A stretch of 21,544 bases of DNA, from NCBI GenBank assembly GCA_900756555.1, contig CAAEKP010000077.1, positions 1 through 21,544 on the forward strand, written 5' to 3'. Numbering within the stretch: the stretch's first letter is position 1; each line of letters begins with the position of its first letter. A program made the translations under genes and the position numbers. The notes under the pieces are model-generated. The model ran no database searches, was not told the DNA's origin, and was given only the letters and a program-made list of their open reading frames with translations. The DNA is from Peptococcaceae bacterium (lineage in GTDB: Bacteria; Bacillota; Peptococcia; Peptococcales; Peptococcaceae). Of the stretch, positions 7,353-14,138 are shown piece by piece.

Positions 7353-8057
7353 ATGGCAACCATCTATTACGCAGACGATGAAAAGGAAATCCGGGAGATT
7401 GTATCTGCCTTTTTACGGAATGACGGACACGAGGTTGTCACTTTTGAAAACGGTGACTTGCTGCTGGCGGCGTTCCAGAAAAGCCCTTGTGACCTTGTGC
7501 TGCTGGATATTATGATGCCGGGGACGGATGGTATTGGCGTTTTGACCGCCCTGCGCTCCACTTCTACCGTCCCCGTGATTTTGCTCACCGCCAAGGATAC
7601 CGACAGCGACTACTACACCGGGTTGTCCCTGGGGAGCGACGACTATATCACCAAGCCGTTTAAGCCTATGATTTTATCTGCTAAAGTCCACGCCCTGCTC
7701 CGCCGCGTTCAGTATGAAAGCCAGCCTAGGGCGGAGCAGGACATGGCTGATCTGCATTGTGGCAATTTGTACTATGACAACAAAAAGCGGGAATTTTCCG
7801 TAGCTGGGACACTGCTGCGTCTGACCCCTACGGAAATGAAATTTCTTGCTTATATGATGAGCCGGTTTGAGGAAAATGTGAGCAAAGTCGATTTGATGGA
7901 CGCTGTTTGGGACATAGACACTGAAATTGAGAGCCGGGCGGCGGATGAAACCAACCGCCGCCTCCGCAAGAAATTAACTGCCGCAGGAGCGGATGTATAT
8001 GTGCAAACCGTTTGGGGCTACGGCTTCAAGCTGACAAAAAAGGAGGGCAGCGTATGA
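7353..8057 (+). CDS. OmpR/PhoB-family response regulator
   Basis: This 234-residue regulator has an N-terminal receiver domain (Asp 8/9 pair, phospho-acceptor Asp 52 in LLDIMMP, Thr 79, Lys 101 in ITKPFKP) and a C-terminal winged-helix domain ending in the family pattern VQTVWGYGFKL. AGGAGG precedes ATG 7353. Its stop overlaps the kinase start by four bases (ATGA), the usual sign of a cognate pair. Tandem 11-bp repeats at 3241-3273 upstream of the operon are a candidate binding site, which would make the operon autoregulated; this is inferred from spacing, not proven. Confidence 0.95.
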   Translation: MATIYYADDEKEIREIVSAFLRNDGHEVVTFENGDLLLAAFQKSPCDLVLLDIMMPGTDGIGVLTALRSTSTVPVILLTAKDTDSDYYTGLSLGSDDYITKPFKPMILSAKVHALLRRVQYESQPRAEQDMADLHCGNLYYDNKKREFSVAGTLLRLTPTEMKFLAYMMSRFEENVSKVDLMDAVWDIDTEIESRAADETNRRLRKKLTAAGADVYVQTVWGYGFKLTKKEGSV

Positions 8058-9235
8058 AATTACAGACGAACAAAACCTCCCTCAATCAAAAGGCCCTGCA
8101 GCGTATCACGATAACAGCCGTTCTCTCTGGGCTTCTGCTGATTGTCCTTTTTTATGCCGTAGAAACAGTGCATATCCGGGAGCGGGCGCATTTGGCGCTA
8201 AAGGAAAATCTTTATTTTCAAGTTGGCCCCTCCGGGGAGCGTATGCCGGAAACTTACTATGCCTATACGGGCGATTTAACTGACGACGATGGGCTACTCT
8301 CGGACATAGAGCGGGGAATGCTGGAATACTATGTTACCCATCAATCAGAATTGCCCCGTGGTGAGATACACAGTTTCTTTTCCAATGGTGCAACGGTTTA
8401 CTTCATGCCATTAGCGGCTTCCAAAGTGGATGAAAACACATACGCTTTGAGCGGTGACATTCTACTATATACAGATGTGAGCTTTGCAACTGAATTGACC
8501 CGTACAGCGACCTTAATCCTTATGTTGGCCTTGGTGGGGATTATCTTGTTGCTTTTATGGATAGAGCGCAGGACAGTCCGGGCGCTTGATGCAAAAGACG
8601 CCGATATGAAGCGGTTCTTCGCCAACGCCTCCCATGAACTGAAAACGCCGCTTATGGCAATCCGGGGTTATGCTGATGGCTTGGAAAGTGGCTTGGTAGG
8701 ACAGGAAAAGGCTTGCGCTGTTATTATCAAGGAGGCCGACAGGATGACCAGCCTTGTCAATGCCATTTTGGAGTTAAGCAAGCTGGACAGCGGCACAGTG
8801 CAGCCTCACATGGCCGAGAACGATGTGCGGGAAATACTATATGACGCAATCCAAGTAATCGAGCAGACAGCGCAGCAGAAAGGAATTGAGATTGTCCCCG
8901 ATTTGCCAGCACCTCTGTTGTTTACTTGTGACGAGGATATGCTGTTTTCTGCCTTTTCCAACATTCTGACCAACTGCGTCCGCTATGCAAAAAGCCGCAT
9001 TACGCTCACAGCAAGCCAGCAAAAATCCCCTCCGGCATTGTCCGTTTGTATCTCTAACGATGGACAATGTATCTCCGAGCAGGACGCGGCCCATTTGTTT
9101 GAGCGGTTCTATAAAGGAGCCGGAGGACAGACAGGGGTTGGTATGGCGTTGAGTCAAGAGTATGTAAAACTCCACCACGGAAGAATAGGAGTGCAATCAA
9201 ACAGCAAAGGGACTGTCTTTGAAGTTGTTTTATGA
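8054..9235 (+). CDS. Membrane sensor histidine kinase
   Basis: This is a 393-residue kinase, partner of the regulator just upstream. ATG 8054 follows AGGAGG and overlaps the regulator stop; a frame-compatible start further upstream lies inside the regulator and is unlikely. Two membrane helices (about 18-37 and 151-170) enclose an extracytoplasmic sensor of about 110 residues. Almost no HAMP linker separates helix two from the HisKA dimerisation domain, whose phospho-His is 194 in ANASHELKTPL. The HATPase_c domain shows FSNILTNCVRYA (N box), a NDGQCI G1 variant and GVGMALS (G2). The sensor may read the redox or peptide state handled by the co-encoded lipoproteins. No terminator is evident after the gene; mobile-element debris follows. 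Confidence 0.93.
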   Translation: MKLQTNKTSLNQKALQRITITAVLSGLLLIVLFYAVETVHIRERAHLALKENLYFQVGPSGERMPETYYAYTGDLTDDDGLLSDIERGMLEYYVTHQSELPRGEIHSFFSNGATVYFMPLAASKVDENTYALSGDILLYTDVSFATELTRTATLILMLALVGIILLLLWIERRTVRALDAKDADMKRFFANASHELKTPLMAIRGYADGLESGLVGQEKACAVIIKEADRMTSLVNAILELSKLDSGTVQPHMAENDVREILYDAIQVIEQTAQQKGIEIVPDLPAPLLFTCDEDMLFSAFSNILTNCVRYAKSRITLTASQQKSPPALSVCISNDGQCISEQDAAHLFERFYKGAGGQTGVGMALSQEYVKLHHGRIGVQSNSKGTVFEVVL

Positions 9236-9422
9236 GGCTTGATGCCACAGAAGTACGGGGGGGAAAGATCCTTCCTCACGGCCCGCCAAAGACTTGGGGG
9301 AACCCTGCGACATACGAGAAAAACGATGCTGCGGAGTTATGACAGCTCTGCCGGAAGCGGTCTGTTATGTCCCCTTCGTCAGGGGCGCGTGGCAAATGTG
9401 GGGAAAAACAAACAATGATATT
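9236..9422. other. GC-rich spacer after the two-component system
   Basis: No gene is seen. The stretch holds a G-run, the CTTGGGGGAACCC motif and a small CCCCT/AGGGG hairpin near 9370-9384. Its composition matches the debris segments at 3100-3190 and 14040-14130 rather than the genes on either side. Confidence 0.5.
9293..9305 (+). repeat. CTTGGGGGAACCC motif, right copy
   Basis: This is the second direct copy, 58 bases after the kinase stop. A few 13-base matches are expected by chance in a window of this size, so its value comes from its position at the edge of the operon and next to an integrase remnant. Confidence 0.45.
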
Positions 9423-9521
9423 ATGAGAGCTGTTCCGGAATATGGCACTGTCATGAAAAAAGGTGTCCTATATTACAGAACCAGAATCAAAGATGCGAAT
9501 GGAAAGTTCATCGCTCTTTAT
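9423..9521 (+). pseudogene. N-terminal fragment of a tyrosine integrase (arm-binding domain)
   Basis: From ATG 9423 the frame reads VPEYGTVMKKGVLYYRTRIK and continues with DANGKFIALY, then loses family resemblance where the Rrf2 gene begins on the other strand. This resembles the N-terminal arm-type DNA-binding segment of integrases from gut Firmicute conjugative elements, which carry a YYRTRIKD-GK-LY pattern. Only about 33 residues remain and no catalytic domain is present. There is no good ribosome site. It marks the scar of an integrated element or a recombination joint between the redox operon and the sirtuin module. The identification rests on a short motif recalled from the family. Confidence 0.5.
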
Positions 9522-9945
9522 CCGTTTGCATTTTTTTGTAAAAATTTCGGATGATATCCTCCAATGAAATCTCAGACATTTTCTTCTCTGCGATCCGCTG
9601 AATCTCGTCATAATAGTCCTGCAAAGAATACTGTATATTCACACCCACACCACACTCCGGGTTTGTATGAGTGTCCAAATGAAGTAGCGGTTTTTCTCCC
9701 TCTACTGCTTCATATACATCCAGAAGGGAAATATCTGCGGTTTCTCTTGTAAGTGTTGGTTTGGCGTGTCCGTGAACACTGTCAATCAAACCTCCCTTTT
9801 TTAATGCTCCCATCAATTGTCTGATAAATCCCGCATTCGTGTGAATGCTGACTGCCATAGCATTACTAGAAAGACTATCTAGTGGATTAAGCGCAATCAA
9901 CACAAGCACATGAACGGCATCACTCAATTTATTTGAATATTTCAT
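9508..9945 (-). CDS. Rrf2-family transcriptional regulator (YwnA-like, without Fe-S cysteines)
   Basis: This 145-residue protein begins MKYSNKLSDAVHVLVLIALN, followed by the Rrf2 winged helix (helix-turn-helix about 27-52) and the family segment ISLLDVYEAVEGEKPLLHLD. The later NPECGVGVNIQ matches the conserved NPxCPVGxNIQ region of the non-cluster Rrf2 members such as YwnA. Only one cysteine (98) is present, so the three-Cys Fe-S site of IscR/NsrR is absent. AAAGGAG lies 8 bases before ATG 9945. It is divergent from the sirtuin gene and shares its promoter region, so it probably represses itself and that gene. The signal is unknown; thiol or electrophile sensing through the single Cys is only a guess. 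Confidence 0.9.
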   Translation of the reverse strand: MKYSNKLSDAVHVLVLIALNPLDSLSSNAMAVSIHTNAGFIRQLMGALKKGGLIDSVHGHAKPTLTRETADISLLDVYEAVEGEKPLLHLDTHTNPECGVGVNIQYSLQDYYDEIQRIAEKKMSEISLEDIIRNFYKKMQTDKER

Positions 9946-9981
9946 GTCGTATCTCCTTTGTCTGGTTTTATTGTTATTTTT

Positions 9982-10010
9982 AATATAACATCTATTGACT
10001 TTCCAGTCAA
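9982..10010 (-). promoter_or_regulatory. Promoter of the Rrf2 gene
   Basis: On the minus strand TTGACT (10010-10005), a 17-base spacer and TATATT (9987-9982) form a near-consensus vegetative promoter reading toward the Rrf2 gene, about 37 bases before its start. Confidence 0.75.
9995..10010. promoter_or_regulatory. Inverted repeat joining both divergent -35 boxes (candidate Rrf2 operator)
   Basis: TTGACTttccAGTCAA is a perfect 6-bp inverted repeat with a 4-base centre. Its left arm is the -35 box of the rightward promoter and its right arm is the -35 box of the leftward one. A single regulator dimer here would block both genes at once. Confidence 0.65.
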
Positions 10011-10023
10011 GTCATGCTATTAT
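9995..10023 (+). promoter_or_regulatory. Promoter of the sirtuin gene
   Basis: TTGACT (9995-10000), a 17-base spacer and TATTAT (10018-10023) form a near-consensus vegetative promoter. It reads toward the gene at 10089 with a leader of about 60 bases. Confidence 0.8.
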
Positions 10024-10088
10024 TTCCGATGTAAATTATAAAATAACACCTAGGCGAATATACAACAATTACAAGGAGGCTAAATGCT

Positions 10089-10922
10089 ATGACACACATG
10101 CGTGAAATCCAAAATAAAGTGAAAAACGCAGATGCCATTCTGATTGCTGCCGGCAACGGTCTCTCCATCTCAGAGGGGTACCACCTTTTTGCTGACAATC
10201 TAGCATTTCGTGAATTATTCTCTGATTTTTGTACAAAGTACGGAATCCGGTGCATCATTCAGGGAATGACCTATCCCTATAAGACAGAAGAAGAAACGTG
10301 GGCCTTTTGGAGCCGTTTAATTACCCGGTATGTCCACAGCTACACTCCAACCCGTCAGATGAAAGAATTAAAGAAAATCGTAGGGGAGAAGCCATATTTC
10401 ATCATTACCTCTAATGCTGAAACACATTTTGAAATAGCTGGTTTTGATTCAAAAAAAATTTATGAAATTGAAGGTACTCTCATAGAAATGCAGTGTGCAA
10501 AAGCCTGTCATAAGACAATTTATCCGGTCACAGAAATGATTAAAAAAATGGCAGCCGCTGAAAAGGACGGACGTGTGCCCTCCGAACTGGTTCCCCGTTG
10601 TCCGGTCTGCGGTGGCCCTATGCAGCTTCGATACGGATTTTCGCCCTCTTTTATTCAGGATGAGGATGCTTCTGAACGCTATATGACATTTATTGACCAA
10701 TATTACAATCAGAAACTTGTTATCTTAGAACTGGGTATTGGTGCAGGAAACCGTTTAATCAAAGAGCCGCTGATGAAACTTGCTGCAAGTGGCAGAGATA
10801 TTACTTACATTACCATCAACAAAGGCGAAGTCTATATTGCCGATAATATTAAAGATAAATCCTTTGGTCTGGATGGAGATTTAACAGATATTCTGGCAGA
10901 ACTTTCTTCTGCACAATCTTAA
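10089..10922 (+). CDS. Class M sirtuin-like (SirTM-type) NAD-dependent protein, intact copy
   Basis: This 277-residue Sir2-fold protein is of the SirTM type, a family described as protein ADP-ribosyltransferases in streptococci and staphylococci. The NAD-binding loop reads ILIAAGNGLSISEG (17-30). The family TEEETWAFWSR (66-76), zinc cysteines 136, 140, 171 and 174 (QCAKAC, CPVCGG) and LELGIGAGNR (213-222) are present. The canonical Sir2 catalytic His is Gln 135, as in SirTM. The usual TTNxD motif is TSNAE (107-111), so the Asp is replaced by Glu. AAGGAGG lies 9 bases before ATG 10089. SirTM genes often sit with macrodomain and lipoate genes; none is seen here. It is followed 28 bases later by a second, broken paralogue. 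Confidence 0.87.
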   Translation: MTHMREIQNKVKNADAILIAAGNGLSISEGYHLFADNLAFRELFSDFCTKYGIRCIIQGMTYPYKTEEETWAFWSRLITRYVHSYTPTRQMKELKKIVGEKPYFIITSNAETHFEIAGFDSKKIYEIEGTLIEMQCAKACHKTIYPVTEMIKKMAAAEKDGRVPSELVPRCPVCGGPMQLRYGFSPSFIQDEDASERYMTFIDQYYNQKLVILELGIGAGNRLIKEPLMKLAASGRDITYITINKGEVYIADNIKDKSFGLDGDLTDILAELSSAQS

Positions 10923-10950
10923 ATAAAAAGGAGTTATGTGATGAGTTATT

Positions 10951-11892
10951 ATGAAAACCCAGGAAAACTATTCCAGATATTATAGTATGTATGCATCCGG
11001 TAAAACGCCGATCAAACTGAGTCAGAAAAAAGCGTTGGACTATCAGGCGCAGATAACAGAGTTTGCCCGCCGGGTAAAAGAGGCAGACTGCATCATTGTA
11101 GGCGGTGCTTCCGGTTTGTCCTCAGCAGGCGGCGGAGATTTCTACTACAGCGGAACGCCGTCTTTTCAAAAGCATTTTGGAAAATTTGCTGATAAGTATG
11201 GATTTCAGGGTGCTTTTGCAGGTATGATGTATTCTTTCAAAACAAGGGAAGAATTCTAGGGTTATCTGGCAACCTTTCTGCACACCACACAACATGCACC
11301 ATTAAGAAAGCCTTATCGTGACCTGGATGCAATCCTGAACAGGAAAGATTTTCATATTCTCACAACCAATCAGGACACACAGTTCATGCGATTATATCCG
11401 GAAGATAAAGTAAGTGAAATTCAGGGAGACCATCGGTTCTTCCAATGTTCCAAAGCCTGCTGCGATGAAGTTTATGATGCTTTACAGCCCGTAGAAGCAA
11501 TGTATCAGGCAATGGGAGATGGTACCAGCATCCCCACAGAACTGATCCCACATTGCCCGCATTGTGGAGCAGAATTATTTCCCTGGGTTCGCGGCTATGG
11601 TAACTTTCTGCAAGGAAAAAAATACGACGAACAATATCAGAAAATTTCAAAGTATATCTTGGAAAATGAACAGAAAAAAATTCTTTTTATTGAACTGGGC
11701 GTTGGCCGCATGACACCGATGTTTATTCAGGAACCCTTCTGGAATCTGACCTTATCACTTCCGGACGCATATTACATTTCCGTTAACGCTGAGTATGATT
11801 TTCTTCCTGAACAGATTGAGGATAAGGGAATTGCGATTCTTGGAAATATTGCATCTGTGCTTGAGGATGTGCGGCTGGAAATCAATAAATGA
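10951..11892 (+). pseudogene. Second SirTM-like sirtuin gene, interrupted by one amber codon
   Basis: The frame reads continuously as a paralogue of the previous gene except for TAG at 11257-11259. Before it: VGGASGLSSAGGG (NAD loop) and a stretch ending SFKTREEF. After it: GYLATFLHTTQH, HILTTNQDTQF, zinc motifs QCSKACC and HCPHCG, and IELGVGRMTP. The intact copy has ETWAFW and the third copy ELWAF at the same place, so the stop replaces a conserved Trp codon (TGG to TAG). The start is also uncertain: the AAAAAGGAG site fits ATG 10941, which is in another frame and stops after 14 codons, whereas ATG 10951 is 17 bases from it. Catalytic features (TTNQD, Gln, zinc Cys) are otherwise intact. About 313 codons in total. 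Confidence 0.82.
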
Positions 11893-11939
11893 TGATTCCA
11901 TACATCTCAAGTTATAAACATCATATTGAGATGACTTGG

Positions 11940-11977
11940 AAAGCGATGCTGTACGACCATTTATACAGCACCGCTTT
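11940..11977 (+). terminator. Intrinsic terminator after the sirtuin genes
   Basis: AAAGCGATGCTGTA (11940-11953) pairs with TACAGCACCGCTTT (11964-11977) over 14 bp with one A-C mismatch and a 10-base loop. It is followed by CTTTCCTT. A smaller inverted repeat, CATCTCAA/TTGAGATG (11903-11933), precedes it. It separates the sirtuin pair from the ArsR-AraC pair. Confidence 0.75.
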
Positions 11978-12019
11978 CTTTCCTTAACATTCCGTATGAT
12001 TACTAACGGAAAAAGCATT

Positions 12020-12036
12020 TGTAACAGGAGGTTACA
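12020..12036 (+). promoter_or_regulatory. Inverted repeat enclosing the arsR-type gene's ribosome site
   Basis: TGTAAC-AGGAG-GTTACA: a 6-bp perfect inverted repeat whose loop is the Shine-Dalgarno core, ending two bases before ATG 12039. It could be a regulator site at DNA level or a small RNA hairpin that displays or limits the ribosome site. Confidence 0.45.
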
Positions 12037-12038
12037 TC

Positions 12039-12422
12039 ATGAATTTTATACTCCCCCATAACCACGGTCAAGCAATCGAGGAGCTCCTTCCGTGTATGCC
12101 TCCGGATAGTGATTTCCTGATTGTCTCAGATATTTTCAAAATGCTGGATGACAGCAGCCGTCTCCATATCTTCTGGCTATTGTGCCATTGCGAGGAATGC
12201 CTGATCAATCTGTCCGCCTTACTGAATATGAGCAGTCCTGCCATTTCGCATCATTTGAAACTGCTGAAAGCAGCCGGATTAGTGGTAAGCCGTCGAAGCG
12301 GCAAAGAAGTCTACTACAAGGCTTCTGACTCCAGACAGGTGCAGCTTCTGCACACAGTCATTGAGCAGCTTGTTGAGATTTCCTGTCCTGCACCGGCAGC
12401 ACAGAAATCATCACAATATTGA
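12039..12422 (+). CDS. ArsR/SmtB-family metal-responsive regulator
   Basis: This 127-residue winged-helix repressor has the sequence FKMLDDSSRLHIFWLLCHCEEC followed by INLSALLNMSSPAISHHLKL (helix-turn-helix about 55-78) and the wing SRRSGKEVYYKASD. Cys 49, 51 and 54 (CHCEEC) lie where CadC/ArsR proteins carry their thiol metal site (ELCVC), so it probably senses a soft or thiophilic metal such as Cd, Pb, As or Zn. AGGAGG precedes ATG 12039 by 7 bases. Its stop overlaps or nearly touches the following AraC-type gene, so the two are one operon. No metal-transport gene follows; the metal ATPase at 702-2932, with its ArsR-like palindrome, is the only visible candidate target in the window, which is inference. 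Confidence 0.92.
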   Translation: MNFILPHNHGQAIEELLPCMPPDSDFLIVSDIFKMLDDSSRLHIFWLLCHCEECLINLSALLNMSSPAISHHLKLLKAAGLVVSRRSGKEVYYKASDSRQVQLLHTVIEQLVEISCPAPAAQKSSQY

Positions 12423-12439
12423 AAGGATGGGGATTTCCT

Positions 12440-13438
12440 TTGAAAGAAACAAATCATGTACGAATATCTCAGCAGCTGCAAGACGTGCCTTTGGGCACTG
12501 TCGAAATACGGGAACATTTTAGCCAAAACAGGCCGAAGTCTACCCTGATAGAACAACTTATCGGCAAAACAAGCGGTAAGGGGCGAATTGATTCTTACCG
12601 CCTTTCCTCCTGGGCTGAATTGTCGTTTATTCAGTTTGCCGCCAAGGATATCACCTTCCGCCATCATTCCGACAAATCAGTTCTGGAAGTCAATTATTGC
12701 AAAAGCGGCAGAGTCGGCTGGAATATGAAAGAAGGAATCTGCATTTTTATGGGGGCTGATGATTTGTCTCTGCATACGCTGGAATACTGTGCGGACTCCT
12801 CCATGTCATTCCCTCTTGGCTACTACGAAGGTATTTCTGTCAGCATTGACCTGAACCAGCTAGGCAGCAAAGTGCCGAACCTTCTATCTGCTGCTAATGT
12901 AAATATTTCCGAATTGTACCATAAATATTGTGAGTCAAAAAGACCTCTCACTTTAATCGCCTCCCCAGAAGCAAACCGGATTTTTCCGGCTCTTTATGAT
13001 TTGCCGGAACAAATGCGGTATTCTTATTATCAGTTAAAGGTTTTAGAACTTCTCCTTTTTCTGACACGCATCCAGCCAACGCAAGAACAAAGCACTTCCA
13101 ATCAATATTGTTCAGAGCAGGTAGAAATAGTCAAAGATATAGAGGCCCTATTGACTTCCCACCTGAGCCATCGTTTTACGATTGACGCTTTATCAAAGCA
13201 GTACCACATCAATGCGACTACTTTGAAATCAACTTTCAAAGCAATATATGGTTTGCCGATTGCTGCATATATGAAAAATATCCGTATGCAGAGAGCCGCA
13301 TCCCTTCTCCGGGAAAATACTCATAATATTGCAGAAATTGCCCGTATGGTAGGCTATGAAAGTCAGGGAAAATTTGCACAGGCATTCAAAGACAGTTTTG
13401 AGTTGCTGCCCACCGAATATCGTAAAAACTACAAGTAG
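12440..13438 (+). CDS. AraC-family transcriptional regulator
   Basis: This is a protein of about 332 residues with a C-terminal pair of helix-turn-helix motifs. Visible landmarks are FTIDALSKQYHINATTLKST in the first and NIAEIARMVGYESQGKFAQA in the second, the typical AraC/XylS signature, ending LLPTEYRKNYK. The N-terminal 200 residues form a ligand or dimerisation domain with no clear assignment; the pattern resembles regulators near metal or siderophore transport genes in clostridia. I chose TTG 12440, which has AAAGGATGGGG upstream; a TTG at 12419 overlapping the ArsR stop lacks a ribosome site. It follows the ArsR gene within 20 bases and is followed by a terminator. Target genes are not visible, so the pair may be a regulatory remnant of a larger locus. 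Confidence 0.88.
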   Translation: MKETNHVRISQQLQDVPLGTVEIREHFSQNRPKSTLIEQLIGKTSGKGRIDSYRLSSWAELSFIQFAAKDITFRHHSDKSVLEVNYCKSGRVGWNMKEGICIFMGADDLSLHTLEYCADSSMSFPLGYYEGISVSIDLNQLGSKVPNLLSAANVNISELYHKYCESKRPLTLIASPEANRIFPALYDLPEQMRYSYYQLKVLELLLFLTRIQPTQEQSTSNQYCSEQVEIVKDIEALLTSHLSHRFTIDALSKQYHINATTLKSTFKAIYGLPIAAYMKNIRMQRAASLLRENTHNIAEIARMVGYESQGKFAQAFKDSFELLPTEYRKNYK

Positions 13439-13442
13439 AAAA

Positions 13443-13471
13443 AGGGAAACCGGGGCATGTTCGGTTTCCCT
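13443..13471 (+). terminator. Intrinsic terminator after the AraC-type gene
   Basis: AGGGAAACCG and CGGTTTCCCT pair perfectly over 10 bp around a 9-base loop, starting 4 bases after the AraC stop. CTATCTATTTTC follows. Coming from the other strand, AAAs follow the stem on the left, so it may also stop the sirtuin remnant's transcript. Confidence 0.75.
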
Positions 13472-13494
13472 CTATCTATTTTCAATGTTTAGTC

Positions 13495-13945
13495 TTATTC
13501 CAGTATTTCTTCCAGAAATTCGCAGGCATCCCGAATACAATTCTGATATGATCGAAGTACAACTCCTGTTTATTTTTTCTTCTGGAGCTACTCTGGTAAA
13601 CTGAATATCCTGATTTGTCGTTACAACAAAATAGTCTTTATTCTTAATCAAATTCATTAAATCGTAATACGCTTTTCCTGTTTCACTTTCATAAAACAGA
13701 TGAACTAATTTCGCTATAAATGCCCAGAGCTCCTCCGACGTGCGATACGGATAGTAAAATGTATTAAATGCCCCCTCTGTCCCATGTCTTTTTTTAATTC
13801 TCCAAATTCTTTCATAAATAATTCATCAGCTTTATACCAGAAATGATAACCTGCTGCTGTAGACATACCAGATGTAGCTCCAACAACGATGGCTTCTGCT
13901 TCTTGAATTTTCTGTGCTAGGGTGCGAACCTGTTCGCCATAAGAT
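13495..13945 (-). pseudogene. Third SirTM-like sirtuin remnant, frameshifted and truncated at both ends
   Basis: Read leftward, the first frame gives AQKIQEAEAIVVGATSGMST, then AAGYHFWYKADELFMKEFGELKK. At a run of seven A (plus-strand T 13789-13795) one base is missing, and the sequence continues in another frame: HGTEGAFNTFYYPYRTSEEL, then WAFIAKLVHLFYES and DYFVVTTNQDIQFTRVAPEE. After that the homology ends abruptly near 13575, before the zinc motifs. A third frame ends YQNCIRDACEFLEEILE at 13495, which looks like a genuine C-terminus of another protein joined by a deletion. The 5' end is also lost near 13945, where mobile-element-like sequence begins. The TTNQD motif and the conserved Trp are kept, so decay came after divergence from a working gene. 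Confidence 0.78.
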
Positions 13946-13973
13946 TTTTATTTTAATGATATTTGCAAGCAAT

Positions 13974-14036
13974 GGAAAGGGATAAACTTTTGCCCTCCAG
14001 CCCTTCGTGCTGTCTGGCGAAAGTTTATCCCTTTCC
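13974..14036. repeat. 21-bp inverted repeat (long hairpin)
   Basis: The left arm starts GGAAAGGGATAAACTTT and runs 13974-13994; the right arm runs 14016-14036. They are reverse complements at 20 of 21 bases, with a 21-base centre that contains a further CAGC/GCTG pair. No T-run follows on either side, so it is not a simple terminator. Confidence 0.8.
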
Positions 14037-14138
14037 GTTTGTTGGGGAGTCCCCCAATCCCCCGGCAGAGTGCTGACGCAGCTATGACCGAACACCACAA
14101 AATTGTGGTGGCTACGCTTCGCTTGAAAGGCAAATGTT

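Noticed and set aside
11257..11259. TAG read as pyrrolysine or another recoded residue
   Set aside because: The paralogues have Trp at this place, so a TGG to TAG mutation is simpler; no recoding signal or tRNA gene is visible here.
13974..14036. 21-bp inverted repeat as ends of a transposon or a CRISPR-like repeat
   Set aside because: The arms are separated by only 21 bases, there is one copy, and no transposase or spacer array is present.
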